27,354 nt of DNA from Pelagophyceae sp. CCMP2097. Its lineage: Eukaryota > Sar > Pelagophyceae. The stretch is from contig MU657164.1 of the NCBI GenBank assembly GCA_026770575.1, forward strand, positions 563,432 through 590,785. Direction: 5' to 3'. Positions 1 to 9,900 of this stretch are shown here, piece by piece (the first letter of the stretch is position 1; each line of letters begins with the position of its first letter). Position numbers and translations under genes: made by a program. The notes beneath the pieces were generated by a model. That model saw only the letters and a list, made by a program, of their open reading frames with translations, did not search any database and had not been told where the DNA came from.

Positions 1-3
1 ACG

Positions 4-414
4 ATGCCAAGTGCTTTGGTCGTGCCTGCAGACTCTAGTGATCCCAAGGACCTAAAGGAGGCGCTGTCGGGACCGGACGGCGGCGCTTGGTTTCAGGCGT
101 GCGATAAGGAGTACACCGCTCTGCTGAAGACGTACGGCGCGCTCGAGGTCGTCCGACGATGCGACGTGGATCCCTTGGCAAAGATTCATCGCATGGTCGT
201 CACTTTTAAGGCGCGCCGAGATGGCCGGAAAAAGGTCCGTGCCTCGGTCGATGGTTCGACTATAGTGGCAAGCGACCTAGCATTATGCTCCGCAAAGGAG
301 CAGGAGGTTTACCGCTGGGCTAACCACTCTGACAACGTCGCTGACATTTACTGTTCAGCGGAAGCAACCGATCACTTTTGCCGCAACGTCGCCAAACTTA
401 TCGGGCACTTATAA
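4..414 (+). pseudogene. Internally deleted Ty1/copia-type pol relic
   Basis: This 136-codon frame looks like two separated pieces of a copia polyprotein joined together. Residues about 28-88 match the start of the RVT_2 reverse transcriptase region: the W-x2-AC-x-KEY-x-ALL pattern, then VVTFKARRDG, then RASVDGS, the usual K-x-RLVA-x-G position. Residues about 100-136 match the end of the RNase H region (SDNVADIY, then TDHFCRNVAKLIGHL), as found just before the stop of copia pol. The polymerase core with its catalytic aspartates and most of RNase H are absent, so the product cannot be active. The frame is open from the first bases of the window and ends at a natural-looking pol stop. It is either a deletion derivative or a relic. 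The family call comes from remembered motifs, not a search. Confidence 0.7.
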
Positions 415-423
415 GTGCAAACT

Positions 424-606
424 CAGAAGTGCATTTTTGCACTCCAACTCGTTCTCTCAGAAGTGCACTTTTGCACTCCAACTCGTTCTCTCAGAAGTGC
501 ACGTTTGCACTCCAACTCGTTCTCTCAGAAGTGCACTTTTGCGCTCCAACTCGTTCTCTCAGAAGCGCACTTTTGCACTCCAACTCGTTCTCTCAGAAGT
601 GCACTG
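424..606. repeat. 34-bp tandem repeat, five units plus a partial
   Basis: Units start at 424, 458, 492, 526, 560 and 594 with an exact 34-bp period and few substitutions. Each unit contains the inverted motif AGTGCA-CTTT-TGCACT, a 6-bp stem with a 4-nt loop. The array lies just after the copia-type stop codon, where the element's 3' untranslated region would be. The ORFs across it in three frames are products of the repeat. Confidence 0.95.
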
Positions 607-640
607 CTGCTACTTCATTCCATTTTCTCCGTTTCACTTA

Positions 641-905
641 GACGGGGGAGCGTGGATCCTCACGGACATTTAGCCAACGGACCGATCCTTTCCGGAATGT
701 CCGTCCCATTCTAACTCGCTTAATATCTAATCAAGCCAGTGGCTATCTCTGTTTTTGGTCACAGGTTCGAATCTGGTCGGCCGCAAAGTTCAGCGATTAG
801 ATAAATAATTTTAATTATTTACGTGGGCATTGCAATGGGATTTGTCTGTATCCTTCGCTCGAAGTCGGGTCCTCCGTGTGCCTCCGGCGCGCTCTTGTTA
901 TACAA
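641..905 (+). other. Possible retroelement 3' end (PPT-like tract and tRNA-like B box), no gene seen
   Basis: A purine run GACGGGGGAG at 641-650 sits where a polypurine tract would lie downstream of pol. It is followed by a TG at 653 that could start an LTR. Inverted arms ACGGACATT (662-670) and AATGTCCGT (696-704) follow. GGTTCGAATCTGGT near 763-776 resembles a tRNA B box, but no full tRNA cloverleaf folds here. No LTR end or target duplication can be fixed, because the 5' LTR is outside the window. Confidence 0.3.
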
Positions 906-907
906 TA

Positions 908-1540
908 GACAGCTTCACTTTTTTCAAGCTACTTTTCAAGTTGACAGGCGCATTTGCATAACGTCGCCTAATCCGCTTTAACGAGCGAGAACCAAGCAGA
1001 CTGTGCTATGCGCACCTCCTTCTGGCGCCGATGCGCCCAGCGCGATCAGATCCTTCAGACTCGATGATGGAATTATACAAGTTCACTTTTTTCAAGGAGC
1101 TTTTCAAGCTACTTTTTCAACATATCTTTTGTCGCTTCAACGTGAGCGCGAAGCGGCGTCAAGGGCGCCTTCCTTCGGCCACTCAGGTGAGATGGCGCGC
1201 GGGACGGGGCACGTCGGCCCCGCGACCGGCCCGCGCCTCGACGGAGGCGCGGGCACCTTCGGCGCCGCCCCGCCCGCCAGAGGCCGCGTCCCGCCCCCTC
1301 CGCGCGGCGCGCCCGCGCGGCGCGCCCGCGGCGCGCGCCCGCGCCGGGTTAACGCTCATCTAACGTTCGATCAACGCTCATCTAACGAACTCTTCCCGCG
1401 CTTTAAAAGCAATTTCCGCGCTTTAAAAGCAACTTTTAAAGCTCTACTTTTAAAGCTCAGCTTGAAAAGTAGAGCTCTTAAAGCAAATTTACACGCAAAT
1501 ACAGACTTTTACAAATTAAAAGTTGTTTTAAAAGTAGCTG
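908..1540 (+). mobile_element. TIR element copy 1 (non-autonomous, MITE-like)
   Basis: This is a copy, at roughly 90% identity or more by eye, of the element at 26465-27115 in opposite orientation. The left end begins GACAGCTTCACTTTTTTC after a TA dinucleotide. The right end has lost about 16 bp of its terminal repeat, apparently by deletion between two AGCT motifs (AAAAGTAGCT then GTATA). The middle is very GC-rich (about 1190-1350), while both ends carry repeated CTTTTAAAGC or CTTTTCAAGC motifs. The two ORFs over it are not supported as genes. No transposase is encoded. TA flanks would suit a Tc1/mariner-type mover, but that is inference. Confidence 0.8.
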
Positions 1541-2343
1541 TATAATCTTGCAAGTCCTTATTGACTCCTGTTCTGGTATCGAACGAAATCGGCGTCGGAG
1601 ACGCGCTTGTCGGTGACGAACCCCCTTGGGGTGGTTCGATGACTCTACGAACCAAGCCTCACGCGCCACAACCCCGATGCCGACGACGACGAGCCTTAAA
1701 GTGGCAACTGGCGTCTTCGTTGCAGCATAAAAGAGGGTGAAACGGTTTGATACCGCGCTTTTGCAGGCGCCCACGTGAGTACCCAACCCGAGTCATTGGG
1801 TTGATAAATCGCGCACAGAGACTGTTTTTTTGTGACGACCACACAAGATGGTGTGCCCCACAGCGGCCTCGACGAGATTGAGGCTGCGAGCGCGGAAGCA
1901 CGTTGTCATTGGGTTAGGGTTAGGGTTTCTGTGGTGCGCGAGAGCCGAGGCGAGGTGTTGCCTGGCATCCTCCGGAGAGGGCCGTCGCTCGAAAGCGCGC
2001 GCCGCGTCGAGAATGGGCGCGTCGATGGACGGCATTTGGCATCACCCACTTGGATTGTAGCCACGCCTCGACGTGCGTCTCGAGAGTGGCGACACTCGCC
2101 GCGCATACGGCCCCGCAGGGGCCGAGAGGCTATCACTATCTAAGCACTGTATGGCTCCCTAGCGGCTTGCGGGGTGGTTTCAGCTTCAACTTCAACTTCA
2201 TTTCCGAAGATTGTGCCATTTTCTAAATCTAATCGTCACATGACTCTTAACTAGCGAAGGTTTTCCGTCAAGAGACGCGCCGGCGCACTACCAGCTTCGA
2301 TCGTGTTTCAAAAATATCGCTAAACAACGTTTTCGGAACGGTT
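1541..2343. other. No recognised gene; short telomere-like motif
   Basis: Several short ORFs overlap on both strands and none has recognisable protein character. GGGTTAGGGTTAGGGTTT lies at 1911-1928, two to three telomere-type units. The phrase GTCATTGGGTT occurs twice (about 1791 and 1905). Nothing else could be assigned. Confidence 0.5.
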
Positions 2344-2867
2344 ACAGATTCCAAATTTTCGATGCAAGGATTTGCAAATTCAAGCCCGTTATCATTGAAG
2401 TTCAGACTCGCTAGTTTTCGCTAGTCCACAGGCCGAAGGTAGCTTTGGGGACCTCGTTGGTCGGGCGGGGGGCGGCTCCTTTGGACCCTAAGGGCTTCAT
2501 CGCTTGGGGAGGCGAGGCACATCCGATAGAAACCTTAGGGTCCAACGGAGCCCGCGTCCTTCGCGCGGTGTGGTGCCTCAAAAATGGACATATGTTCTCC
2601 AAAAGGTGAAGTCTCAAAAAAACTGGCCGAACCGCTGGCGCGCGGCGCGTTTCGCGACGGCCCCGTGCGCGCCGAGTCGGATCACGACAAGCGACGCGAC
2701 GGCGAGATGCTTGCGACTCAAACCTTATCTTGCTCACAGCTCTCCTTGTCTCAATAAGAACGATTTGATTCAGACTCAGACTGTATAGTAAACACACGCC
2801 CGATGTCATTTGACGGGCTTGCGGGGGCATGAAAAATCAAGTTTTAAGATGTGTTTTCGATAGCGAT
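2344..2867 (+). repeat. Dispersed repeat, copy A (about 525 bp)
   Basis: The sequence matches the reverse complement of 22369-22896 over its whole length, with substitutions and small indels. Shared landmarks in order are CAGATTCCAA, ATGCAAGGATT (ATACAAGGATT in copy B), CATTGAAGTTCA, GGGCTTCATCGCTTGGGG, TCAAAAATGGAC, TCGGATCACGACAAG and TTTTCGATAGCGA. Both copies carry similar frames on each strand, but these are shared by descent rather than clearly selected. No clear terminal repeats or target duplications were found, so the element class is unknown. Confidence 0.85.
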
Positions 2868-2945
2868 CTAAGCAGCTAGTGGCGTCCAGCGAGATCGTGA
2901 CGTAAACCTGGTGTCTTTCTCCTTGTTTCCGGCGCGGTTCAAATC

Positions 2946-3108
2946 CTAACCCTCAATATTTCAGGGTCTCTTTTAACCCTAATCCTAACCCTAGACCCAT
3001 AACCCCTAAACCTAACCATAACCCTGACCCATGGCCCTTTTAACCTAACACTAATCCTGGCACATAACCCCTTAACCCCAATCCTGGCCCATAACCTCTA
3101 ACCCCCTT
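2946..3108. repeat. Degenerate interstitial telomere-like tract
   Basis: The tract is a run of variants of CCCTAA: TAACCCTAATCCTAACCCTA near 2974, then loosely spaced AACCCC, AACCAT and AATCCTGG units to about 3108. It abuts the broken 3' end of the Sel1-repeat pseudogene. The repeat is diverged, so this is not an active chromosome end. Confidence 0.75.
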
Positions 3109-3960
3109 GGCCGCGGCGCGCTTGATCAATTGAAGAGGCGCAGCGCCTCGTGGACGTGCACGCCGTGGCCCGCGAGATGGCACCGGCCGAGGTTGGCGAG
3201 CGCGTACGCATAGCCCTGCGCCGCGGATAGGCGGAACCACTTTGCAGCTTCGTCGTGCGACTGCGCCACGCCCTCGCCTTTGGAGAACATGCCGCCGAGG
3301 GCGCATTGGCCATACGGGTGTCCTTGCTTGGCTGCGCGTCGGTACCACGCCGCAGCGGTCTTATAGTCGACCTTGATGCCTTGGCCAGTGTGGTGACAAT
3401 GGCCCAACGAATACTGAGCTATGGCGTTCCCTTGCGCCGCCGAAAGCGCGTACAGCCCTGCCGCCCGCTTCGGGCTCTTCTTGAGACCAAAGTCGCCCTG
3501 GGTGTACCTGTCTCCGAGCTTGACCTGCGCCTCTGCGTTGCCCTTGTCCACGTGCATCTGCAGCCGGCGCACTGCCTCGGCCTCCGTCTTGGTGGCCGGC
3601 GCTCGGCAGAGCGGGCAGCGCTCGTCGTACTCCTTTCTGGAGCACGGCGTGCAAATCGTCGCGCAGCAGCACTCCTTGAACATTTGCTGGTAATCTTCGA
3701 TCGGGAGTACGTCCAGGACTCCAGGCAGATGGCGCACGTGCCGCGCCAGGACGGCGCGCCGTCGTTCAGCGCGCCGGCCTCTGCCTTTGCCTCCCGCACA
3801 GCCGATAAGCGCGCCTCGGCGCCGTCCGCCGGCGAAACGTCGTCGATGATGGGCGGCGCCTCCTTGACCTTCAGCTTCGCCGGCATAAGCTCGTCGAGGA
3901 GGCGGTCCTGGAACTCCTTGGTGAGCTGCTTGCACTCCTTGTTGTGCCCTCCTTTCCAGT
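3109..3960 (-). pseudogene. Broken MYND/RING/Sel1-repeat protein gene
   Basis: Read on the minus strand, about 3955-3720 encodes a MYND-finger tail (HNKECKQL), a linker and the start of a RING-like finger (CAICLE). The frame then shifts. From about 3710 to 3125 it continues with VLPIEDYQQMF, paired cysteines (ECCCATICTPC), CPLCRAP, and four Sel1 repeats of about 36 residues marked by AEAQ-LG and AAAWYRRAAKQG-type motifs. Two disruptions are visible. Eight extra bases at 3711-3718 break the frame after CAICLE. Eight more, the palindrome TTGATCAA at 3122-3129, break the last EALRLFKRAAAKG block and create a stop. The first half of the MYND finger is replaced by GC-rich sequence, and the 3' end stops at telomere-like repeats. 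Proteins of this layout are usually taken as ubiquitin or adaptor type; the role here is unknown. Confidence 0.75.
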
Positions 3961-4604
3961 CGAGGCGGCCTCCGGTCGGCGTCCTACGGCGGCCGTCCTC
4001 CAGTCGCCGTCCTCCGGCCGCCGGCATACGGCCTCCGGTGCCATGCCTGAAGACCCGCGTCGAGCAGCCCGCAAGAAGGCCGCCCCTCGCCGACGATGCC
4101 TCCGCGACGCCGACGAATGCCGCCACGACTCTCCCTCCCCCGTACGCTCCTCGCGGACCCCCACCGGCGAAACCGAATCGCGTCGCATCCGCATCCTGCA
4201 ATAGCGCGGCCGTGCGCAGAGGATCGCCCGTGGCCGAGGGGATGGTCCGAGTCGATTGCGAGGTCCATCTGTTAAGTGCCAAACACGTTCGAAATGTTGC
4301 GAGACACCAGGATCGGCCCTTTGCTCGGGCTCTATACCTCCGGCGGGGCGCGTCGGGGATAGCCCGGGAGGAGCGGGCCGCTCGCGCCGGACGATTCACG
4401 GCGAGGGCCGAAAGGAGCCAGGGCCGGCGGGAACGCGCAAAGGGGTCACGGGCGAAAGCGTACCCGCCGTTGCTCCTGGGAGGCGCAAAGGGGACTCACG
4501 GCCACAAGCGACTCGATTCGCTCGGGACCAAAGGCACGCCGGCTGCGAGGGGGCTGTCCGTGAGTCTGTCCGCTGGGACCCGGAGCCAGGGGCGTGTGGG
4601 GATC
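3961..4604. other. GC-rich stretch without a supported gene
   Basis: Near 3960-4060 there are imperfect repeats of GGCGGCCGTCCTCC type, which have replaced the expected MYND coding sequence. Long open frames occur on both strands up to 4604, but they overlap one another and show no conserved motif. I treat them as chance open frames in GC-rich DNA. Confidence 0.4.
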
Positions 4605-4742
4605 GTTCGACCGCGCAAGTACGCCTTTGGCGCTCGATCGCAGCGTCATCCTTTCGCGGACAAGCTTCCAGCCACCTCTTGGACTCGGGCGTCGAGGGCG
4701 TGCGAAGCCCCGTCCGAGGCGCCCGCGAGATAATGCTTGCCA
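4605..4742 (-). pseudogene. Decayed duplicate of a RAP-domain 3' end
   Basis: This stretch aligns with 4925-5100, the coding sequence of the RAP domain in the neighbouring gene. Shared blocks are CAAGTACGC, GCTCGAtCGCAGC-TCATCC, CGTCGAG and GCGCCCGCGAGATAATGC. Substitutions and small indels destroy the frame, so it is a dead tandem copy. The sequence between the copies (4743-4910) has no assignable gene. Confidence 0.6.
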
Positions 4743-4910
4743 CGACGTGCGTCGAAAGAGACTCGTGCCTCTCTGTTCTCGAGCTCGCTCTTCAAAGTCG
4801 GAGAAGGGAGCACCCTCCAGAGGGCTCGAGGACTGGATGGCTCTCCCGTCGAGGATACACACTAGCCTTCGCAGCCGGGGGCGTTTCGGCACTCATGGGA
4901 CCGAAAATCG

Positions 4911-6716
4911 TCATGTTTTAATATTGCCGCACAAGTACGCTTCTCGCTCGACGCTCGACCGCAGCTTCATCCGTTCAAAGTACGGCACGTGGACCACGGT
5001 CCAACCCAGACTGCGCAGCAGCCGCTCCTTGAACTTGGACGTGCCGTCGAGCACGCGGCGGCTTCCATCCGATGCGCCCGCGAGATAATGCGTCGGGCCG
5101 TCGAACTCGACGGCGACCTTTGAAGTCGGCTGCGCCATGTCGAGGCTGATGCCCTCGGCGGTCACGTGCTCGAGCTCGTGCGCCCAGCCAATGCGGCGCT
5201 GCATCTGCGATGGGCTCGGCTCTTAACGAATATAAGCCGCACGAAGCTCGGCCTCGTGCCGACTCAAAACCAAAGTCAACGCGTGCTGCGGCGCCTCCAG
5301 TCGAAAATAAACGTAGACTAGGTGCAGCTGAGACAGGTCCTCAGGACTGAACTCGCTGAACTTCGCTTCTATCCTCAAAGCAATCACCTCGAACAGCGCC
5401 GGCACCTCGACGCCCGCCGTCGAGTAAGCCCACACGGTGTTCGCGAGGTCTTGCGAGTTGAACGTCGCGATCTTCTTTGGTGCTTCTGCAGCTATGGCCT
5501 TGAACAGCGCCGGCGCCTCAACGTTCGCCGTCGCATAAGCCCACACGGTGTTCGCGAGCTCCTAAGGTTTGAACGTCGCGATCTTCTTTGGTGCTTCTGC
5601 GGCTATGGCCTTGAACAGCGCCGGCGCCTCGACGCCCGCCGTCGCATAGGCCCACACGGTGTTCGCGAGCTCTTGCGAGTTGAACGTCGCGATCTTCTTT
5701 GGTGCTTCTGCAGCTATGGCCTTGAACAGCGCCGGCGCCTCGACGCCCGCCGTCGCATAGGCCCACACGGTGTTCGCGAGGTTTTGCGGAGTGAACGTCG
5801 CGATCTTCATTGGTGCTTCTGCGGCTATGGCCTTGAACAGCGCCGGCGCCTCGAGGCCCGCCGTCGAGTAAGCCCACACAGTGTTCGCGAGCTCTTGCGA
5901 GTTGAACGTCGCGATCTTCTTTGGTGCTTCTGCGACTATGGCCTTGAACAGCGCCGGCGCCTCGACGCTCGCCGTCGCATAGGCCCACACAGTTTTCGCG
6001 AGCTCTTGCGGTTTGAACGTCGCGATCTTCTTAGGTGCTTCTGTGGCTATGGCCTTGAACAGCGCCGGCGCCTCAACGCCCGCCGTCGCATAGGCCCACA
6101 CGGTGTTCGCGAGCGCTTGCGGGTCGAACGTCGCGATCTTCTTCAGTGCTTCTGCGGCTATGGCGTTGAACAGCGCCGGCGCCTCGACGTTGCCGATCTT
6201 GGCGACGCCCCAACACGCATTCGCGAGGTGCCGAGATTCCCACTCGTTTGACTCGTCGATAATGCTCGAGGTCGCGCGGTCTACCAGTTGAAATTGCTGC
6301 CCTCGACCTCGAAGAGCGAGAGGACGTCGCCAGCGGTAACGCTCGAAATAAGCCGCTTGTTGAGCGCGATGGCCGCTGCTTTGCCGCCGGAACGTTGCGG
6401 GCTGCGTCGTAGGCGGCTTTCGAGCTGGCGCCGTGTCGGAAGCGAGTTCCACTGCGATCTGGCGGCCGCGCACGGTGGCGCCGTCCATGTCGTCCCGCAC
6501 GACCTCCGGCTCTGCCGTCTCGATGGTCACGGTGGCGACACCTCGGTCGACTTTGACGCTCGTCACGTAGCAGAACAGCTCGAACACTCGGCGCACGTCG
6601 GCCGGCGTGGCATCCCTCGGCAGGTTGCGCACGCCGAGCGCCGCCGGACCAATGGCGGCGAAGCGACGAAGTGGTTGTCGGCGCGCCAGCGCCGCGCGGA
6701 GCCGGAACGTATGCAT
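4911..6716 (-). pseudogene. RRM, nine 37-residue repeats and RAP domain; two in-frame stops
   Basis: One minus-strand frame runs from ATG at 6716 to a stop at 4911. The start gives an Arg-rich, Asp/Glu-free N-terminus (MHTFRLRAALARRQPLRR), as in organelle presequences; an upstream ATG at 6893 would add 59 low-complexity residues. Next come an RRM (residues about 27-94, RNP2-like LGVRNL and RNP1-like RGVATVTIE), then about nine 111-bp repeats of the type LANTVWAYATAGVEAPALF-KAIAAEAPKKIATF. A RAP domain (VAVEFDGPTHYLAG, then GWTVVHVPYFE) closes the frame. RAP proteins are known in organellar RNA metabolism. The frame is interrupted by TAG at 5562-5564, where other repeats have Gln, and by TAA at 5223-5225, just before EPSPSQ. 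Otherwise it is intact over 1.8 kb, so the lesions look recent or the stops are read through. Confidence 0.8.
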
Positions 6717-6975
6717 GCCGTCGGCCGCGTCTCTGGGGCGGCTCGGAGAGCGCGGCCCCGGCCGCGGATCTTGATTCGCGCGCCGCCGGCCTCCTCCGCG
6801 CCCTCGTGGAAGCACACCGCCGGCCTCCTCCGAGCCCCGCGGACGCACGCGCGCAGGCGTGCGCAGTTGTCGCGACCTTAACCCTTCGCCCAAATACGCT
6901 TTACGGGTCGAAGTTTTCAGAACTCAGGACTTTCGGCGCCTCTTACGCTGCTCAAGGCCGGCGGTGCTGGAGGCC
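6717..6975. promoter_or_regulatory. Shared intergenic region between divergent genes
   Basis: About 260 bp separate the proposed start of the RRM-RAP gene (minus, 6716) from the ATG of ALG5 (plus, 6976). The two are head to head, so promoters for both should lie here, or the RRM-RAP transcript start lies further into this block. The sequence is GC-rich with a CGCCGGCCTCCTC motif repeated near 6781 and 6829. No TATA box was recognised. Confidence 0.4.
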
Positions 6976-9900
6976 ATGTCCCTGCTTTGGCTGACCGCGT
7001 TTGCATTGGCGTTGCTGGTGCTGGCGCTGCGCTGGGCGGCGATGCCGCTCCGGGCCGCCGCCGTAAGGACCAGCGTTTCGGCGGCGGAGAAACCGGAGGA
7101 ACCCAGTTCGGAAAGGTTCGGCAAGAGGCCTCTGCGGAATGCCTCGATCGATGCGGCAAGAGGACTCTCCCGATGCGGCAAGAGGCCTCCGCCACCGTCG
7201 AGAGGCCCCTCCGCCGCCGCGCGGCAAGAAGGCCGCTCTCTCGAGAGGCCGCGCCGCGTCGACGCGCGCTCGGCGGCGAGAGGCCTCCGCGCCCGCCATC
7301 GGCCTATGACCCCGGCCTAGGCGCGGCGCCGCGCTTCTGCGGGCGATCAAGCGGACCGCGACGCGTGGTGAGGCCGCCGATCGAGAGCCGAACTGGAGGC
7401 GCCAAACGCGGCGCGTGGTAAAACCCGGAATCGCCGCCCGCCTTGCCGACCGCTTGCCTTTGCAGGTTCGCCCGCGGCGTCTCTGGCCGGTGTTACCTTT
7501 CGCTCATCATCCCCGCGTACAACGAGCGCGACCGGCTGCCGGAGATGCTGCGAGCGGCCGCAAAATATCTCCTCACGCGTCAGTCTCGACGGCCTCCCGT
7601 GAAGCGGCCCTCGTTGAAGCTTTGTGGAAGCGCCTCGGCGAGATTCGGGGGCGCCTTGGAGCGCGCCCGTAGGCCGCGCGGCCGACGCGAAGTTTACCTT
7701 TGAGGTCTGCGGAACCGCTTCGGGGCCCACCTCTTGGACGCGAATCCGAACCCGAGCCCGAGCCCGAACCCTAGGTGCTCGTCGTCGACGACGGCAGCTC
7801 GGACGGCACGTGCGTACTCGACGTTGATGGGCTCGTGTAAAGGGCTCGTGTGTGCGAGAGGGCAACTGCTCGCCGCAGGGTTCTTGTCATGTGGACCTGA
7901 TCACGAGGACCGTGTCACGCGGATCCTTCTCACAACGACACGGGGTTGCGACACGGGCCCTTGTCTCGGGGACCTCGTCACGGAGACCTTGCCACGGGGA
8001 CCATTTCGCACGAATCTTGCCACGGGGACCTTGTCACACTCTTCTTTTCGCAGGCTTCTTGGGACAGGGACCTTGCCACGGGGACCTTTTCTCCGGGATT
8101 CTTGCCACGGGGTTCTTGTCACGGGCCCTTGGCAGGGACCTTGCCACGGGGCTCGACGCAGATTCCGTGACACAGAGATTTCGTGACACAGAGACCTTGT
8201 CACAGAGACCCTGTCCCAGGGATCCTTGTCACGGGGACGTTGTCGCAAGGACCTCGTCACAAGGACCTCGTCACAGGGACCTTGTATCAGGGCTCTTGTC
8301 ACACTGTTCTTCTTACAGAGTTCTTGTCATAGGGACCTTGTTACAGTGACCTTGCCCCGTGGACCTTGTCACGGGGATCCTTGCCACGGGGACCTCCTCT
8401 CGGGGACCTCGTCGCGGGATTCTTGTCACGAGGACGCTTGTCACGGGAGTTTCCTCACAGGGATCTTGTCGCAGGGTTCTTGCTACGGGGACGTTGCTCC
8501 AGGGGACGTTGCTCCAGGGACCTATGTCAAAGGTGAACTTGCCATAGGGATTTTTGGCAATGGGATTCTTCTCGTGGGGATCCTTTGTCGCAGGAACCTT
8601 GTCGCACGGACCTTGCCAGGGGCCTTGCCGCAGGGACCTCGTCACGGGGACCTTGCCACAGGGTCCTTGTCTCAGTAGCCTCGTCGCAGGGTTTTTGCCA
8701 GAGGAACCTTGCGACGAGGTTCTGTCTCGGGGACCTCGCCACGGGAGTTTTGTCGCATGGAAATCGTTACGCACGGAAATCGTTTCGCAGGGACCTTGCA
8801 ATAGGGACCTCGTCACGGGGACCGTGTCACGGCCCCTTCACAGGGGCCTTGCCACGGGGACCTCGTATCAGGGACCTTGCCATAGGGACCTGAACTCAGG
8901 GACCTTGCCACGGGGCTCTTGTCACAGGAACCTTGTCACAGGAACCTTGTCACCAAGACCTTGTCGCAGGGACCTCGGCACAGGGACCTCGGCACAGGGA
9001 CCTCGTCGCGGGGTTCTTGCCACGGATCCGTTGAACTTCTTGCCACGGATCCGTTGAACAGGGACCTTGCCATAGGCACCTTGCCGCTGGCTTCTTGTCA
9101 CGGGGACCTTGCAATAGGGACCTCGTCGCAGGGTTCCTGTCGCAGGGCTCTTGTCGCAGGGATCTTCCCACAAAGACCTTGTCGCAGGACGTCGTCTCAC
9201 AGGAACCTCGTCGCTGGGTTCTTGTCACAACCCCGGGATCTTCCCACAAAGACCTTGTCACAACGGGGATCTCGTCACGGGGACCTCGTCACAGGGACCC
9301 CGTCACGGGATCTTGCCACGGCGTTCTTGTCTCGGGACCGTGTCACGGGACCTTGCCATAGGGACCTTGTCACACGGACTCGGCATAGGGAACCTTGTCG
9401 CAGGGTCGTGGCACGGGGACTTTTGTCACGGGGACCGTGTCACGGGGACTTTTGTCACGGGGACCGTGTCACGGGGACCGTGTCACGGGATCTCCTCATA
9501 TGGACGTTGCCACAGGGGTGTTGCCACGGGACGTGCCACAAACGTTGCCGCCTTTCCCGTCGCGTTTTGGTCTTCGTCTGAGCCGCCGCGTGGGACTCAT
9601 ACGGGCTCGTGGGTGCCATCCTTGCCCGGGTCGTTGAAAAGCCCGAAAGGACGGGGGCTCTTTGGCGGTCCCTCGCAAGGCCTCGAAGGGCCTTGCGAGG
9701 CCGCGAAGAAGGCCCTTATCAAGCTGGTTCTTTGCATGCCTTGGGACAGGGTCCCGTGGAGGGTCCTCGCAACCTTGGAGGGTCCTCGGAAAGGGCTTGT
9801 CGGAAAGGGCCTCGCCAAGTTTGGCAGAGTCTCCGGGCCTTTTGGCGGCCCCTCTCTGTGGCCTCGTGCGGTTGGGCCACGATCTCACAAAATGCACTCC

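Noticed and set aside
424..606. CRISPR-like array of regular 34-bp repeats
   Set aside because: The units are contiguous with no spacers, in a eukaryotic context; it is a plain tandem repeat.
711..786. tRNA gene suggested by GGTTCGAATCTGG
   Set aside because: The T stem has a mismatch and no matching acceptor, D or anticodon arms could be found upstream.
1003..1545. 180-codon ORF, partly conserved in the element copy at 26662-27021
   Set aside because: Similarity follows from the shared mobile element; the frame is mostly GC-rich low-complexity and the copies diverge in frame after about 100 residues.
2411..2830. 139-codon minus ORF with a counterpart at 22406-22636
   Set aside because: It belongs to the dispersed repeat; the counterpart is cut by a stop and differences show no bias toward silent sites that I could see.
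3255..4733. 492-codon plus ORF
   Set aside because: It lies antisense to recognisable RING/Sel1 coding sequence and then enters low-complexity DNA.
5322..6251. 309-codon plus ORF with a repeated RRDLLWCFCGYGLEQRRRL motif
   Set aside because: It is the antisense shadow of the 111-bp repeats of the RRM-RAP gene.
7063..7068. GTAAGG as the ALG5 exon 1 donor
   Set aside because: It would leave exon 1 in phase 0, which cannot join exon 2 at 7466 in frame; GTTCGG at 7116 fits.
7734..9637. Many overlapping ORFs up to 220 codons on both strands with GTLPQGPCH-type protein repeats
   Set aside because: They are translations of the 14-bp minisatellite in every frame, and the region is an intron of ALG5.
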